This document shows, in pieces, positions 34,093 to 40,228 of a stretch of DNA of 40,228 nucleotides; within the stretch, counting starts at the first letter, position 1; each line of letters opens with the position of its first letter. A program made the position numbers and the translations under genes. The stretch is from 40-80 sp040394775 (lineage in GTDB: Bacteria > Bacteroidota > Bacteroidia > Flavobacteriales_D > Crocinitomicaceae): contig JBEBRN010000022.1 in NCBI GenBank assembly GCA_040394775.1, positions 1 to 40,228 of the forward strand. The letters are read 5' to 3'. The notes under the pieces are model-generated. The model ran no database searches and was not told where the DNA came from. It worked only from the letters and a program-made list of their open reading frames with translations.

Positions 34093-34122
34093 TTTGAGAT
34101 ACGCTTTTATTCATTAATTTTG
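34093..34122 (+). promoter_or_regulatory. Promoter of accC
   Basis: TTTG at 34093-34096 and TAATTTTG at 34115-34122 are separated by 18 bases, close to the Bacteroidota optimum. The ATG is 27 bases after the -7 box. Confidence 0.6.
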
Positions 34123-34149
34123 GGACACTAAATTAACAGTTACAAACGC

Positions 34150-35643
34150 ATGGGTAAAATCAAAAAGATATTAATTGCCAACAGAGGTGAAATTGCAAGA
34201 AGAGTCATCCGAACTGCTAAAAAGATGGGCATTCAAACGGTAGCCGTTTATTCAGATGCTGATGCTAAAGCACCGCACGTTTTAGAAGCCGACGAAGCTG
34301 TTTATCTAGGTAAATCACCTTCTTCAGAAAGTTATTTAAAACAAGATTTAATACTTGACTATTGTAAAAAGTTAAACGTGGACGCCATTCATCCTGGATA
34401 TGGTTTCTTATCTGAGAATGCCAATTTCGCTCGAAAAGCAGCGGCAGCAGGAATCACTTTTATCGGTCCATCACCAGATGCGATTGATTTAATGGGTGAT
34501 AAATTAACGGCGAAACAAACGGTTGCAAAATACGATGTACCATTAGTTCCTGGAATTGACAGAGCTGTTTCCGATCCGAAAGAAGCAATTGAAGTGGCTA
34601 AAAAAGTAGGTTTACCTGTACTTATCAAAGCTTCTGCTGGTGGTGGTGGAAAAGGAATGCGTTTAGTAGAAAACATGGAGGACTTAGAAGAACAAATGCA
34701 CCTTGCGCAAAGCGAAGCACGTTCTTCATTTGGTGATGATAGTGTATTCATTGAGAAATTCGTGACCAAACCGCGACATATTGAAATTCAAGTTTTTTCA
34801 GACACGCTAGGAAATCACGTTTATTTATTTGAACGTGAATGTTCAATTCAGCGTCGTCACCAAAAAGTAGTAGAAGAAGCGCCGAGTGCTGTTTTGACGC
34901 CTGCTTTAAGAAAAGAAATGGGAGAAGCAGCAGTTGCAGTTTGTAAATCGTGTAATTATGTAGGTGCTGGAACCGTTGAGTTTTTATTGGATGCCGAACA
35001 CAAATTCTACTTCTTAGAGATGAATACCCGTTTACAAGTGGAACATCCTGTAACGGAAGAAATCACTAATTTAGATTTAGTAGAATGGCAAATTCGCGTA
35101 GCTGAAGGAGAACGTCTTCCAAAACTACAAGATGAATTATTTATCGATGGTCATGCGATTGAAGTGCGTGTTTATGCAGAAGATGCATTAGCCGGATTTA
35201 CCCCAGATATTGGTCGACTTAAGCGTTACCGTATTCCGCAAGGTGAATTTGTTCGTGTAGACGATGCTTTTGAAGAAGGAATGGAAATTCCAATTTTCTA
35301 CGATCCAATGATTGCAAAGTTAGTGGTCAAAGGCGCTACACGTGAAGAAGCTATCGAAAGAGCTATTGTTGCTATCGACGAATATCAAATCTCTGGTTTG
35401 AAAACTACTTTAGATTTTGGAAAGTTTGTTTTAAAACATCCAGCATTTCGTTCTGGTAACTTCGACACCAATTTCGTAAAACAATACTTTACACCAACAA
35501 CACTGCTTTACACTGCTTTCGAAGAAGAAGAAGATGCTATAAATGCGTCTATTGAATCGATTTGGAATCATATTAAAGAAGAAAAACAAAAAGAATTCGC
35601 TTCTCAACCGATTGATGGCGCTTGGAAGTTAACGTCGAAATAG
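34150..35643 (+). CDS. accC: Acetyl-CoA carboxylase, biotin carboxylase subunit
   Basis: A 497-residue ATP-grasp enzyme that carboxylates biotin on the carrier protein, the first step of fatty-acid synthesis. The start KILIANRGEIARRVIRTAKKMG is diagnostic. The ATP loop SAGGGGKGM and the catalytic EMNTRLQVEHPVTE are complete, followed by the C-terminal biotin carboxylase domain (AIEVRVYAEDA ... YDPMIAKLV). About 45 extra acidic residues lie beyond the E. coli length (449). No biotin carrier (accB) or carboxyltransferase gene adjoins it, so it could also serve a propionyl-CoA-type carboxylase. It has its own promoter and is followed by hairpins. Confidence 0.92.
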   Translation: MGKIKKILIANRGEIARRVIRTAKKMGIQTVAVYSDADAKAPHVLEADEAVYLGKSPSSESYLKQDLILDYCKKLNVDAIHPGYGFLSENANFARKAAAAGITFIGPSPDAIDLMGDKLTAKQTVAKYDVPLVPGIDRAVSDPKEAIEVAKKVGLPVLIKASAGGGGKGMRLVENMEDLEEQMHLAQSEARSSFGDDSVFIEKFVTKPRHIEIQVFSDTLGNHVYLFERECSIQRRHQKVVEEAPSAVLTPALRKEMGEAAVAVCKSCNYVGAGTVEFLLDAEHKFYFLEMNTRLQVEHPVTEEITNLDLVEWQIRVAEGERLPKLQDELFIDGHAIEVRVYAEDALAGFTPDIGRLKRYRIPQGEFVRVDDAFEEGMEIPIFYDPMIAKLVVKGATREEAIERAIVAIDEYQISGLKTTLDFGKFVLKHPAFRSGNFDTNFVKQYFTPTTLLYTAFEEEEDAINASIESIWNHIKEEKQKEFASQPIDGAWKLTSK

Positions 35644-35649
35644 AAATTT

Positions 35650-35678
35650 ATAATCCTGATGAAATTCATCAGGATTAT
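35650..35678 (+). terminator. Hairpin directly after accC
   Basis: TAATCCTGATGAA and its reverse complement flank a single base and form a strong stem 7 bases after the stop. No T-run follows, so it may protect the 3' end or act together with the next hairpin. Confidence 0.55.
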
Positions 35679-35690
35679 TATAGAAAATAA

Positions 35691-35719
35691 AAAAGGGAGA
35701 ACGATATGTTCTCCCTTTT
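35691..35719. terminator. Bidirectional terminator between accC and icd
   Basis: The arms AAAAGGGAGAAC (35691-35702) and GTTCTCCCTTTT (35708-35719) pair perfectly around a five-base loop. On the minus strand the stem runs into TTTTTTATTTT, giving a classic terminator 22 bases after the icd stop. On the plus strand it ends in TTTT. Confidence 0.85.
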
Positions 35720-35741
35720 GGTTATCCTTAATTTTCTACTA

Positions 35742-37961
35742 TTAAATCTTCGCTATAATCGCATTAAATGTAGCACTTGGACGCATAGCTTTAGTTGCTA
35801 AATCATCATTTGGAAGATAGTATCCGCCAATGTTCTGAGCTTTTCCTTGTGCTCCCAATAATTCTTCATTAATCTTCGCTTCGTTTTCATTTAATTCTTT
35901 TGCAATTGGCGCAAATTTAGCCGCTAACTCAGCATCTTTGGTTTGAGTTGCCAATGCATTTGCCCAATATAGCGCTAAGTAAAAATGAGATCCTCTATTA
36001 TCAATCTGTCCCACTTTACGAGCCGGAGATTTTCCATTTTCCAACACTTTTTCAGTCGCTACATCCAACGCATCTGCTAAAACTTGTGCTTTTGCATTGT
36101 TTGTAGCAATAGACATGTGTTCGTAAGATGGAACTAACGCCATAAATTCACCTAAAGAATCCCAACGTAAATAACCTTCTTCCAAGAATTGTTGAACGTG
36201 CTTCGGAGCAGAACCACCAGCGCCTGTTTCAAACAAACCACCGCCATTCATCAATGGAACGATAGAAAGCATTTTTGCAGAAGTACCCACTTCCAAAATA
36301 GGGAAAAGGTCAGTTAAGTAATCACGCAAAACATTACCTGTTACTGAAATAGTATCTAAACCTTTACGAATTCTTTCCAATGAAAACTTAGTTGCTTCCA
36401 CTGGATTTAAAATACGAATATCCAAACCATTAGTATCGTAATTTGGTAAATATTTCTCGATTTTACGTATAATTTCTCTATCGTGTGCACGATTTTCATC
36501 TAACCAAAAAATAGCAGGTGTATTTGATAAACGCGCTCTTGTTACTGCTAACTTAATCCAATCTTGAATCGGAGCATCTTTCACTTGACACATACGGAAA
36601 ATATCCCCAGTCTCAACTGCTTGTTCCATAATCGTAGCACCATTTTCATCTACTACGCGAATGGTACCGTTTGCAGCTGCCTGGAATGTTTTGTCATGAG
36701 AACCGTATTCTTCTGCTTTTTGAGCCATCAAACCAACGTTAGCCACAGAACCCATCGTTTTTGGATCATAAGCGCCATTTGCTTTACAGTCATCAATCGT
36801 TGCCACGTACACACCTGCATAAGAACGATCAGGAATAATCGCTAATGTATCACGTTCATTTCCTTCTTTATCCCACATTTTCCCTCCTATTCGGATCATT
36901 GCTGGCATAGAAGCATCAACAATTACGTCAGAAGGCACGTGGAAATTAGAAATTCCTTTGTCAGAATTCACCATTGCTAAATCTGGTCCTTCATTAATGG
37001 TGTTTTCAATTGCTGCTTTAATTTCTGCTTCTTGAGGATGACCAGCGATTCTCGCGTAAACTTCACCTAAACCGTTATTCTTATTAATATTTAAAGCTGT
37101 AAATACATCGCTGTATTTCTCAAAAACATCCTTAAAGTAAACTTCCACAATTGCGCCAAAAATAATTGGATCAGAAATTTTCATCATCGTTGCTTTCAAG
37201 TGAGCAGATAAAAGTATACCCGCTGCCTTCGCTTCTTCTTTCGCTTTAGCTACAAAAGCCTTCAACGCATTCATATTCATAACTGAAGTATCAATTACTT
37301 CACCTGCCTTTAAAGAAGCTAAACCTTTTAACTCTTTCGTTGAACCATCTTTTCCAACAAATTCAATTTTATACTGAGAAGCGTTTTCAACAGTAACTGA
37401 CTTTTCAGTTCCGTAGAAATCACCACCTGTCATATGAGCAACTTTGGTTTTTGAATCTTTTGACCATGTTCCCATTGAGTGTGGATGCGCCTTAACAAAA
37501 TTCTTCACTGCTTTAGGAGCACGTCTATCAGAATTCCCTTGACGTAAAACAGGATTCACTGCTGAACCCAATGCTTTTGCGTAAATAGCTCTTAATTTAG
37601 TATCTTCTTCAGTTTTAACTTCATCTGGATAATTTGGAACTGCAAATCCAGCTGCTTGCAATTCAGCAATTGCTCCTTTTAATTGTGGAATAGAAGCTGA
37701 GATGTTCGGTAATTTAATCACATTAGCTTCAGGTGTATTAACCAAATCACCTAAGATAGCTAAGGCATCCTCCTTTCTTTGTTCAGGCTTTATATAGTCT
37801 GAGCAAATTGCTAAAACACGGCCTGCAAGAGAAATATCTTTCAATTCAACATTGATGCCAGCTGTTTTTGAAATTGCCTTTACAATTGGGTAAAAAGAAT
37901 AGGTTGCCAATAACGGCGCTTCATCTGTTCGGGTCCAAAATATGGTTGATTTATTTGACAT
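35742..37961 (-). CDS. icd: Monomeric NADP-dependent isocitrate dehydrogenase
   Basis: A 739-residue enzyme of the monomeric IDH type (about 740 residues, unrelated in length to the 415-residue dimeric type). It oxidises isocitrate to 2-oxoglutarate and CO2 in the TCA cycle, making NADPH. Recognisable features are the N-terminal STIFWTRTDEAPLLATYSFYP, the conserved NSDRRAPKAVKNFVKAHPH, the ICD region MIRIGGKMWDKEGN, and DNRGSHFYLALYWA near the C-terminus. It is flanked by a strong terminator. A minus-strand -7 box TATATTTG lies 48 bases before the ATG. Confidence 0.96.
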   Translation of the reverse strand: MSNKSTIFWTRTDEAPLLATYSFYPIVKAISKTAGINVELKDISLAGRVLAICSDYIKPEQRKEDALAILGDLVNTPEANVIKLPNISASIPQLKGAIAELQAAGFAVPNYPDEVKTEEDTKLRAIYAKALGSAVNPVLRQGNSDRRAPKAVKNFVKAHPHSMGTWSKDSKTKVAHMTGGDFYGTEKSVTVENASQYKIEFVGKDGSTKELKGLASLKAGEVIDTSVMNMNALKAFVAKAKEEAKAAGILLSAHLKATMMKISDPIIFGAIVEVYFKDVFEKYSDVFTALNINKNNGLGEVYARIAGHPQEAEIKAAIENTINEGPDLAMVNSDKGISNFHVPSDVIVDASMPAMIRIGGKMWDKEGNERDTLAIIPDRSYAGVYVATIDDCKANGAYDPKTMGSVANVGLMAQKAEEYGSHDKTFQAAANGTIRVVDENGATIMEQAVETGDIFRMCQVKDAPIQDWIKLAVTRARLSNTPAIFWLDENRAHDREIIRKIEKYLPNYDTNGLDIRILNPVEATKFSLERIRKGLDTISVTGNVLRDYLTDLFPILEVGTSAKMLSIVPLMNGGGLFETGAGGSAPKHVQQFLEEGYLRWDSLGEFMALVPSYEHMSIATNNAKAQVLADALDVATEKVLENGKSPARKVGQIDNRGSHFYLALYWANALATQTKDAELAAKFAPIAKELNENEAKINEELLGAQGKAQNIGGYYLPNDDLATKAMRPSATFNAIIAKI

Positions 37962-38008
37962 AGTAAATATATATTACGAAATTTAAATTATTTTAAACAA
38001 AATCATCG

Positions 38009-38016
38009 CAAATATA
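38009..38016 (-). promoter_or_regulatory. Candidate icd -7 box
   Basis: The minus strand reads TATATTTG, fitting TAnnTTTG, 47-48 bases before the icd start. Two TTTG motifs lie within 12 bases upstream, closer than the usual -33 distance. Confidence 0.45.
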
Positions 38017-38099
38017 CAAACAAACTATCAAATATGAGGGATTCCGTGAGGATATAAATCAAATTATAGTGTAAATAGTAAGACAGTTTAAACGCTAAA

Positions 38100-39281
38100 T
38101 TATTGAATAATCTTAATTTCTACACGTCTATTTGCTTGTTGCTCGTATTCATTTTTGGGAGTTGGATAAACGGGCATTTTATTACCATATCCTATATGAG
38201 TCATTCTATCTTTATTGATTCCTGCCTTTAAAAAGTACTTTTTAATAGCAAGTGCCCTTTTCTTAGATAACTTCATTGCTACTTTACTTTCGTCCCCATC
38301 ACTATTTACATGACCTTGAATTTCAATTCGAACATCTGAGTTTAGTATTAAGAAATCTTTTACTCTTCGCAAAATCCCTTCTGCCCCAGGGTATAATTGA
38401 TCTGTTCCTTTTAAAAATTCGATTTTATCAATCTTAAAAATTTTACCGACACTAATGGACTTCATCTCAATAACAACTGTATCATTAGTTAAAGTTGACA
38501 TATTCACTGCTGTGTCCTTGAAAAAATAGCCTTCAGCATCACATATTATATTAACTTTCGTTTTAGAATCCGCTCCTAAAAGAATATCAGAAGCACTATA
38601 AAGAGAAGATCTTTTCTTTGTTGTTATGTTTACCTTCGCTATAATCGGTAATCCTGTTTCATCATCTCTAATTTTTAAATAGATATTTGTATTGTCATTT
38701 GGTAAACGATCATCAAAAACCCTTGTTCGGTCAACTGCCTGGACCTTCGTATCTATTTCAGCACTTTTCAATGTAAGATTTAATCGACCATACGATTTCT
38801 TTACATTATTTATAATCATTAGAAACGCCTCTCCTCTATCACATTTAAATTCAGGCAATCTATAATCTCCTTCAGATTCTAAATTAGAATATTTAGCTCT
38901 AAGCTCTTTTGAAAGATAGACAGTTTGCATATCCTTTAATTCAGGTAACTTACCATCAATAGTATAATTAAACTTCATAATAACCAATTGTAACGTTGGC
39001 TTATCATACGATAATTCAAAAATCAAATCACTATTTGATTGACATCTCTTAATAAGAAAAATAGAGTTTTTCTCAATTAACTCATTATTTAAAGAAGATT
39101 TTGAGAAATCCTTTTCCCACCCATAATTTCCAGTAAACTCTATCGTATATGTTCTATTTCTTTCAACTTCTACAGCACCTTTTAAATCGGCGATATTATC
39201 AGACGAAATTATCTCTTGTGCCAACAATTGATTGAATAGCATTAATAAACAAATATGTATTATAATAAGTAAGCTCTTCAT
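38100..39281 (-). CDS. OmpA-family peptidoglycan-binding protein
   Basis: A 393-residue periplasmic/outer-membrane protein with a signal peptide (LLIIIHICLLMLFNQLLAQ, cleaved near residue 22). Residues about 24-200 are a beta-rich domain I do not recognise. Residues about 205-280 resemble a carboxypeptidase-regulatory/CNA-B-like module (DETGLPIIAKVNITTKK). The OmpA C-terminal domain covers about 285-393, with IEIQGHVNSDG, KLSKKRALAIKKYFLKAGI and ANRRVEIKI. It probably links outer membrane and peptidoglycan. It is 67 bases downstream of the HAM1 gene and 138 bases upstream of icd. Confidence 0.85.
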   Translation of the reverse strand: MKSLLIIIHICLLMLFNQLLAQEIISSDNIADLKGAVEVERNRTYTIEFTGNYGWEKDFSKSSLNNELIEKNSIFLIKRCQSNSDLIFELSYDKPTLQLVIMKFNYTIDGKLPELKDMQTVYLSKELRAKYSNLESEGDYRLPEFKCDRGEAFLMIINNVKKSYGRLNLTLKSAEIDTKVQAVDRTRVFDDRLPNDNTNIYLKIRDDETGLPIIAKVNITTKKRSSLYSASDILLGADSKTKVNIICDAEGYFFKDTAVNMSTLTNDTVVIEMKSISVGKIFKIDKIEFLKGTDQLYPGAEGILRRVKDFLILNSDVRIEIQGHVNSDGDESKVAMKLSKKRALAIKKYFLKAGINKDRMTHIGYGNKMPVYPTPKNEYEQQANRRVEIKIIQ

Positions 39282-39348
39282 GATAAGGTATTAACTTTAA
39301 AACTTTAGATTCAGCAATTAATACGAAGAATACTTGAGTAGGTTACAT

Positions 39349-39939
39349 CTATTCGAGACGAAGAGCATTCATCATCAACTCAATTGCGTTTGCCCGATGA
39401 CTTATTTTCATTTTAATAGTATTGTCCAATTCACCAAAAGTTTCAACATAACCTCCTGGAATAAAGAGAGGATCGTACCCAAAACCATTTTCTCCTTTGG
39501 ATTCTAAAGAAATAGTACCCAAAACCTTACCAGTAAAAGTATATTGCGTATTAGAAAAGAAGGCAGCAATACAAGCTTCGTAATGAGCTCTTCTATTGGT
39601 TTGAAATTCTAAATTAGCCAATAAACGATTATTATTTAAAATATCATTTCCATGTTCGCCACCATATCGCGCAGAATAAATACCTGGTGCACCATCTAAT
39701 ATATCAACACACAATCCTGAATCTTCAGCTAAAATAAGGTCATATTTATCCATTAAATAAGGATGAGCTTTTAAAATTGTATCTAGTTTTAATAATGCGT
39801 TGTCCTCAAAAGTATTCCCTGTTTCCGCTATGTCAATAAATATATCTTCCTCTTTTAGAGTGAAAAAATGAAATGAAGATAGCTTATCTTTAAACTCTTT
39901 TATCTTACCACTATTAGTGGTGCAAATTAAAGCTCTCAT
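39349..39939 (-). CDS. rdgB: Non-canonical purine NTP pyrophosphatase (HAM1/RdgB)
   Basis: A 196-residue house-cleaning enzyme that hydrolyses ITP, dITP and XTP to the monophosphates, keeping deaminated purines out of DNA and RNA. The signature motifs are TNSGKIKEF near residues 8-16, the metal/nucleotide loop LAEDSGLCVDILDGAPGIYSARY, GFGYDPLFIP and the terminal SHRANA. The length is typical. The start is the ATG at 39939, just right of an AT-rich stretch. A minus-strand TATCTTTG (plus positions 40032-40039) could be its promoter. Confidence 0.95.
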   Translation of the reverse strand: MRALICTTNSGKIKEFKDKLSSFHFFTLKEEDIFIDIAETGNTFEDNALLKLDTILKAHPYLMDKYDLILAEDSGLCVDILDGAPGIYSARYGGEHGNDILNNNRLLANLEFQTNRRAHYEACIAAFFSNTQYTFTGKVLGTISLESKGENGFGYDPLFIPGGYVETFGELDNTIKMKISHRANAIELMMNALRLE

Positions 39940-39968
39940 AAAATAAATAAAATAAATTTCAAAAACAC

Positions 39969-39998
39969 TTGCATATAAATAAAAAGGCAGTATCTTTG
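39969..39998 (+). promoter_or_regulatory. Rightward promoter P1 at the right edge
   Basis: TTG at 39969-39971, a 19-base spacer and TATCTTTG at 39991-39998, a near-ideal Bacteroidota promoter, preceded by CAAAAACAC. No ORF follows within the window. Confidence 0.6.
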
Positions 39999-40090
39999 TC
40001 CCCGCTTAACGTAGCAACGAGATATAAAAAACAAAGATACACAGCAGTAAAATAGCATTTGTTAACAGATGATTAATTTTATAACAGGTG

Positions 40091-40123
40091 TTTGTTTATA
40101 TCGATAAGGAAGTAATATATTTG
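40091..40123 (+). promoter_or_regulatory. Rightward promoter P2 at the right edge
   Basis: TTTG at 40091-40094 and TATATTTG at 40116-40123 are separated by 21 bases, in the same orientation as P1. Confidence 0.5.
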
Positions 40124-40168
40124 CAAGCTCAACAAAGGAAAATAAAATTAAAATATTTTCAAAAAGTG

Positions 40169-40198
40169 TTGCAATAATAAAATAAGTTATTAATTTTG
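40169..40198 (+). promoter_or_regulatory. Rightward promoter P3 at the right edge
   Basis: TTG at 40169-40171, a 19-base spacer and TAATTTTG at 40191-40198, the same geometry as P1 exactly 200 bases downstream. The upstream CAAAAAGTGTTGCA mirrors the P1 CAAAAACACTTGCA. A small hairpin (CCC-ACAA / TTGT-GGG, 40204-40221) begins near the expected transcript start. The driven gene lies beyond the window; a stable-RNA or highly expressed operon is plausible. Confidence 0.6.
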
Positions 40199-40228
40199 CC
40201 CTCCCCAACAACGGTTGTGGGAATTTAA

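Larger units (their letters stand above)
39940..40228. other. Gene-free 289-base regulatory stretch at the window end
   Basis: No ORF of note and no tRNA-like cloverleaf (no GGTTCGAATCC-type T arm) is visible. It holds the three tandem rightward promoters and a 10-base inverted repeat (39990-39999 and 40031-40040). Confidence 0.6.

Noticed and set aside
40000..40190. A tRNA gene between the tandem promoters
   Set aside because: No T-arm consensus or seven-base acceptor stem could be found on either strand.

Overview
The window looks like a chromosomal segment from a member of the Bacteroidota, most likely order Flavobacteriales and possibly close to Fluviicola/Crocinitomicaceae (the family guess is inference). 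The grounds are: low GC; two very large secreted proteins ending in type IX secretion (T9SS) type A sorting domains; promoters of the Bacteroidota type (TTG ... TAnnTTTG) with no obvious Shine-Dalgarno sequences; a SecA of about 1100 residues; a monomeric NADP-isocitrate dehydrogenase; and several families typical of the phylum (DUF4924, DUF5522, DUF2520, an OmpH-type lipoprotein, a MlaD-amidase-LptD cluster).

Layout. Positions 1-4031 hold one secreted, glycine-rich T9SS cargo protein. It is bracketed by the true 3' end of lptD on one side and, at 2-65, a second copy of the last 20 lptD codons that differs only by silent changes. Positions 4032-11660 are an envelope and redox block: lptD (minus), then divergently an amidase, mlaD, a membrane Fe-S protein, a CCG-domain Fe-S protein and a small protein that databases often mislabel as an ABC ATPase. 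Positions 11697-16253 hold ychF and secA, closed by a clear terminator. Positions 16282-21307 are a compact rightward run: DUF2520 reductase-like protein, KDO-8-P phosphatase, GlcNAc-kinase-like protein, SiaC-like protein, a small unknown, an OmpH/Skp-like lipoprotein, DUF4924 and dinB. Positions 21474-28058 are a single 2194-residue T9SS protein made of five GEVED-type modules, eleven Ig-like repeats, a PKD domain and a sorting domain. Positions 28309-34072 are small mixed genes: a basic orphan ORF, a PLP deaminase-like enzyme, DUF5522, an acyltransferase, a membrane-anchored unknown, a CDF transporter and a flippase. Positions 34150-39939 hold accC, icd, an OmpA-family protein and the HAM1/RdgB pyrophosphatase. 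The last 290 bases carry no gene but have three tandem rightward promoters firing out of the window.

Most genes serve the cell envelope: LPS transport and Kdo synthesis, lipid and peptidoglycan maintenance, protein export and outer-membrane chaperoning, and surface adhesin-like cargo. No T9SS machinery, CRISPR array, transposase, integrase, tRNA or rRNA gene is visible.

I see no complete, unmistakably new system. The most unusual signals are the displaced synonymous copy of the lptD 3' end (which resembles an attachment-site scar around a 4-kb cargo gene), the alternating super-repeat of the 2194-residue protein, a recurring -7 box placed exactly four bases before the ATG (predicted leaderless mRNAs), and the tandem promoters at the right edge.
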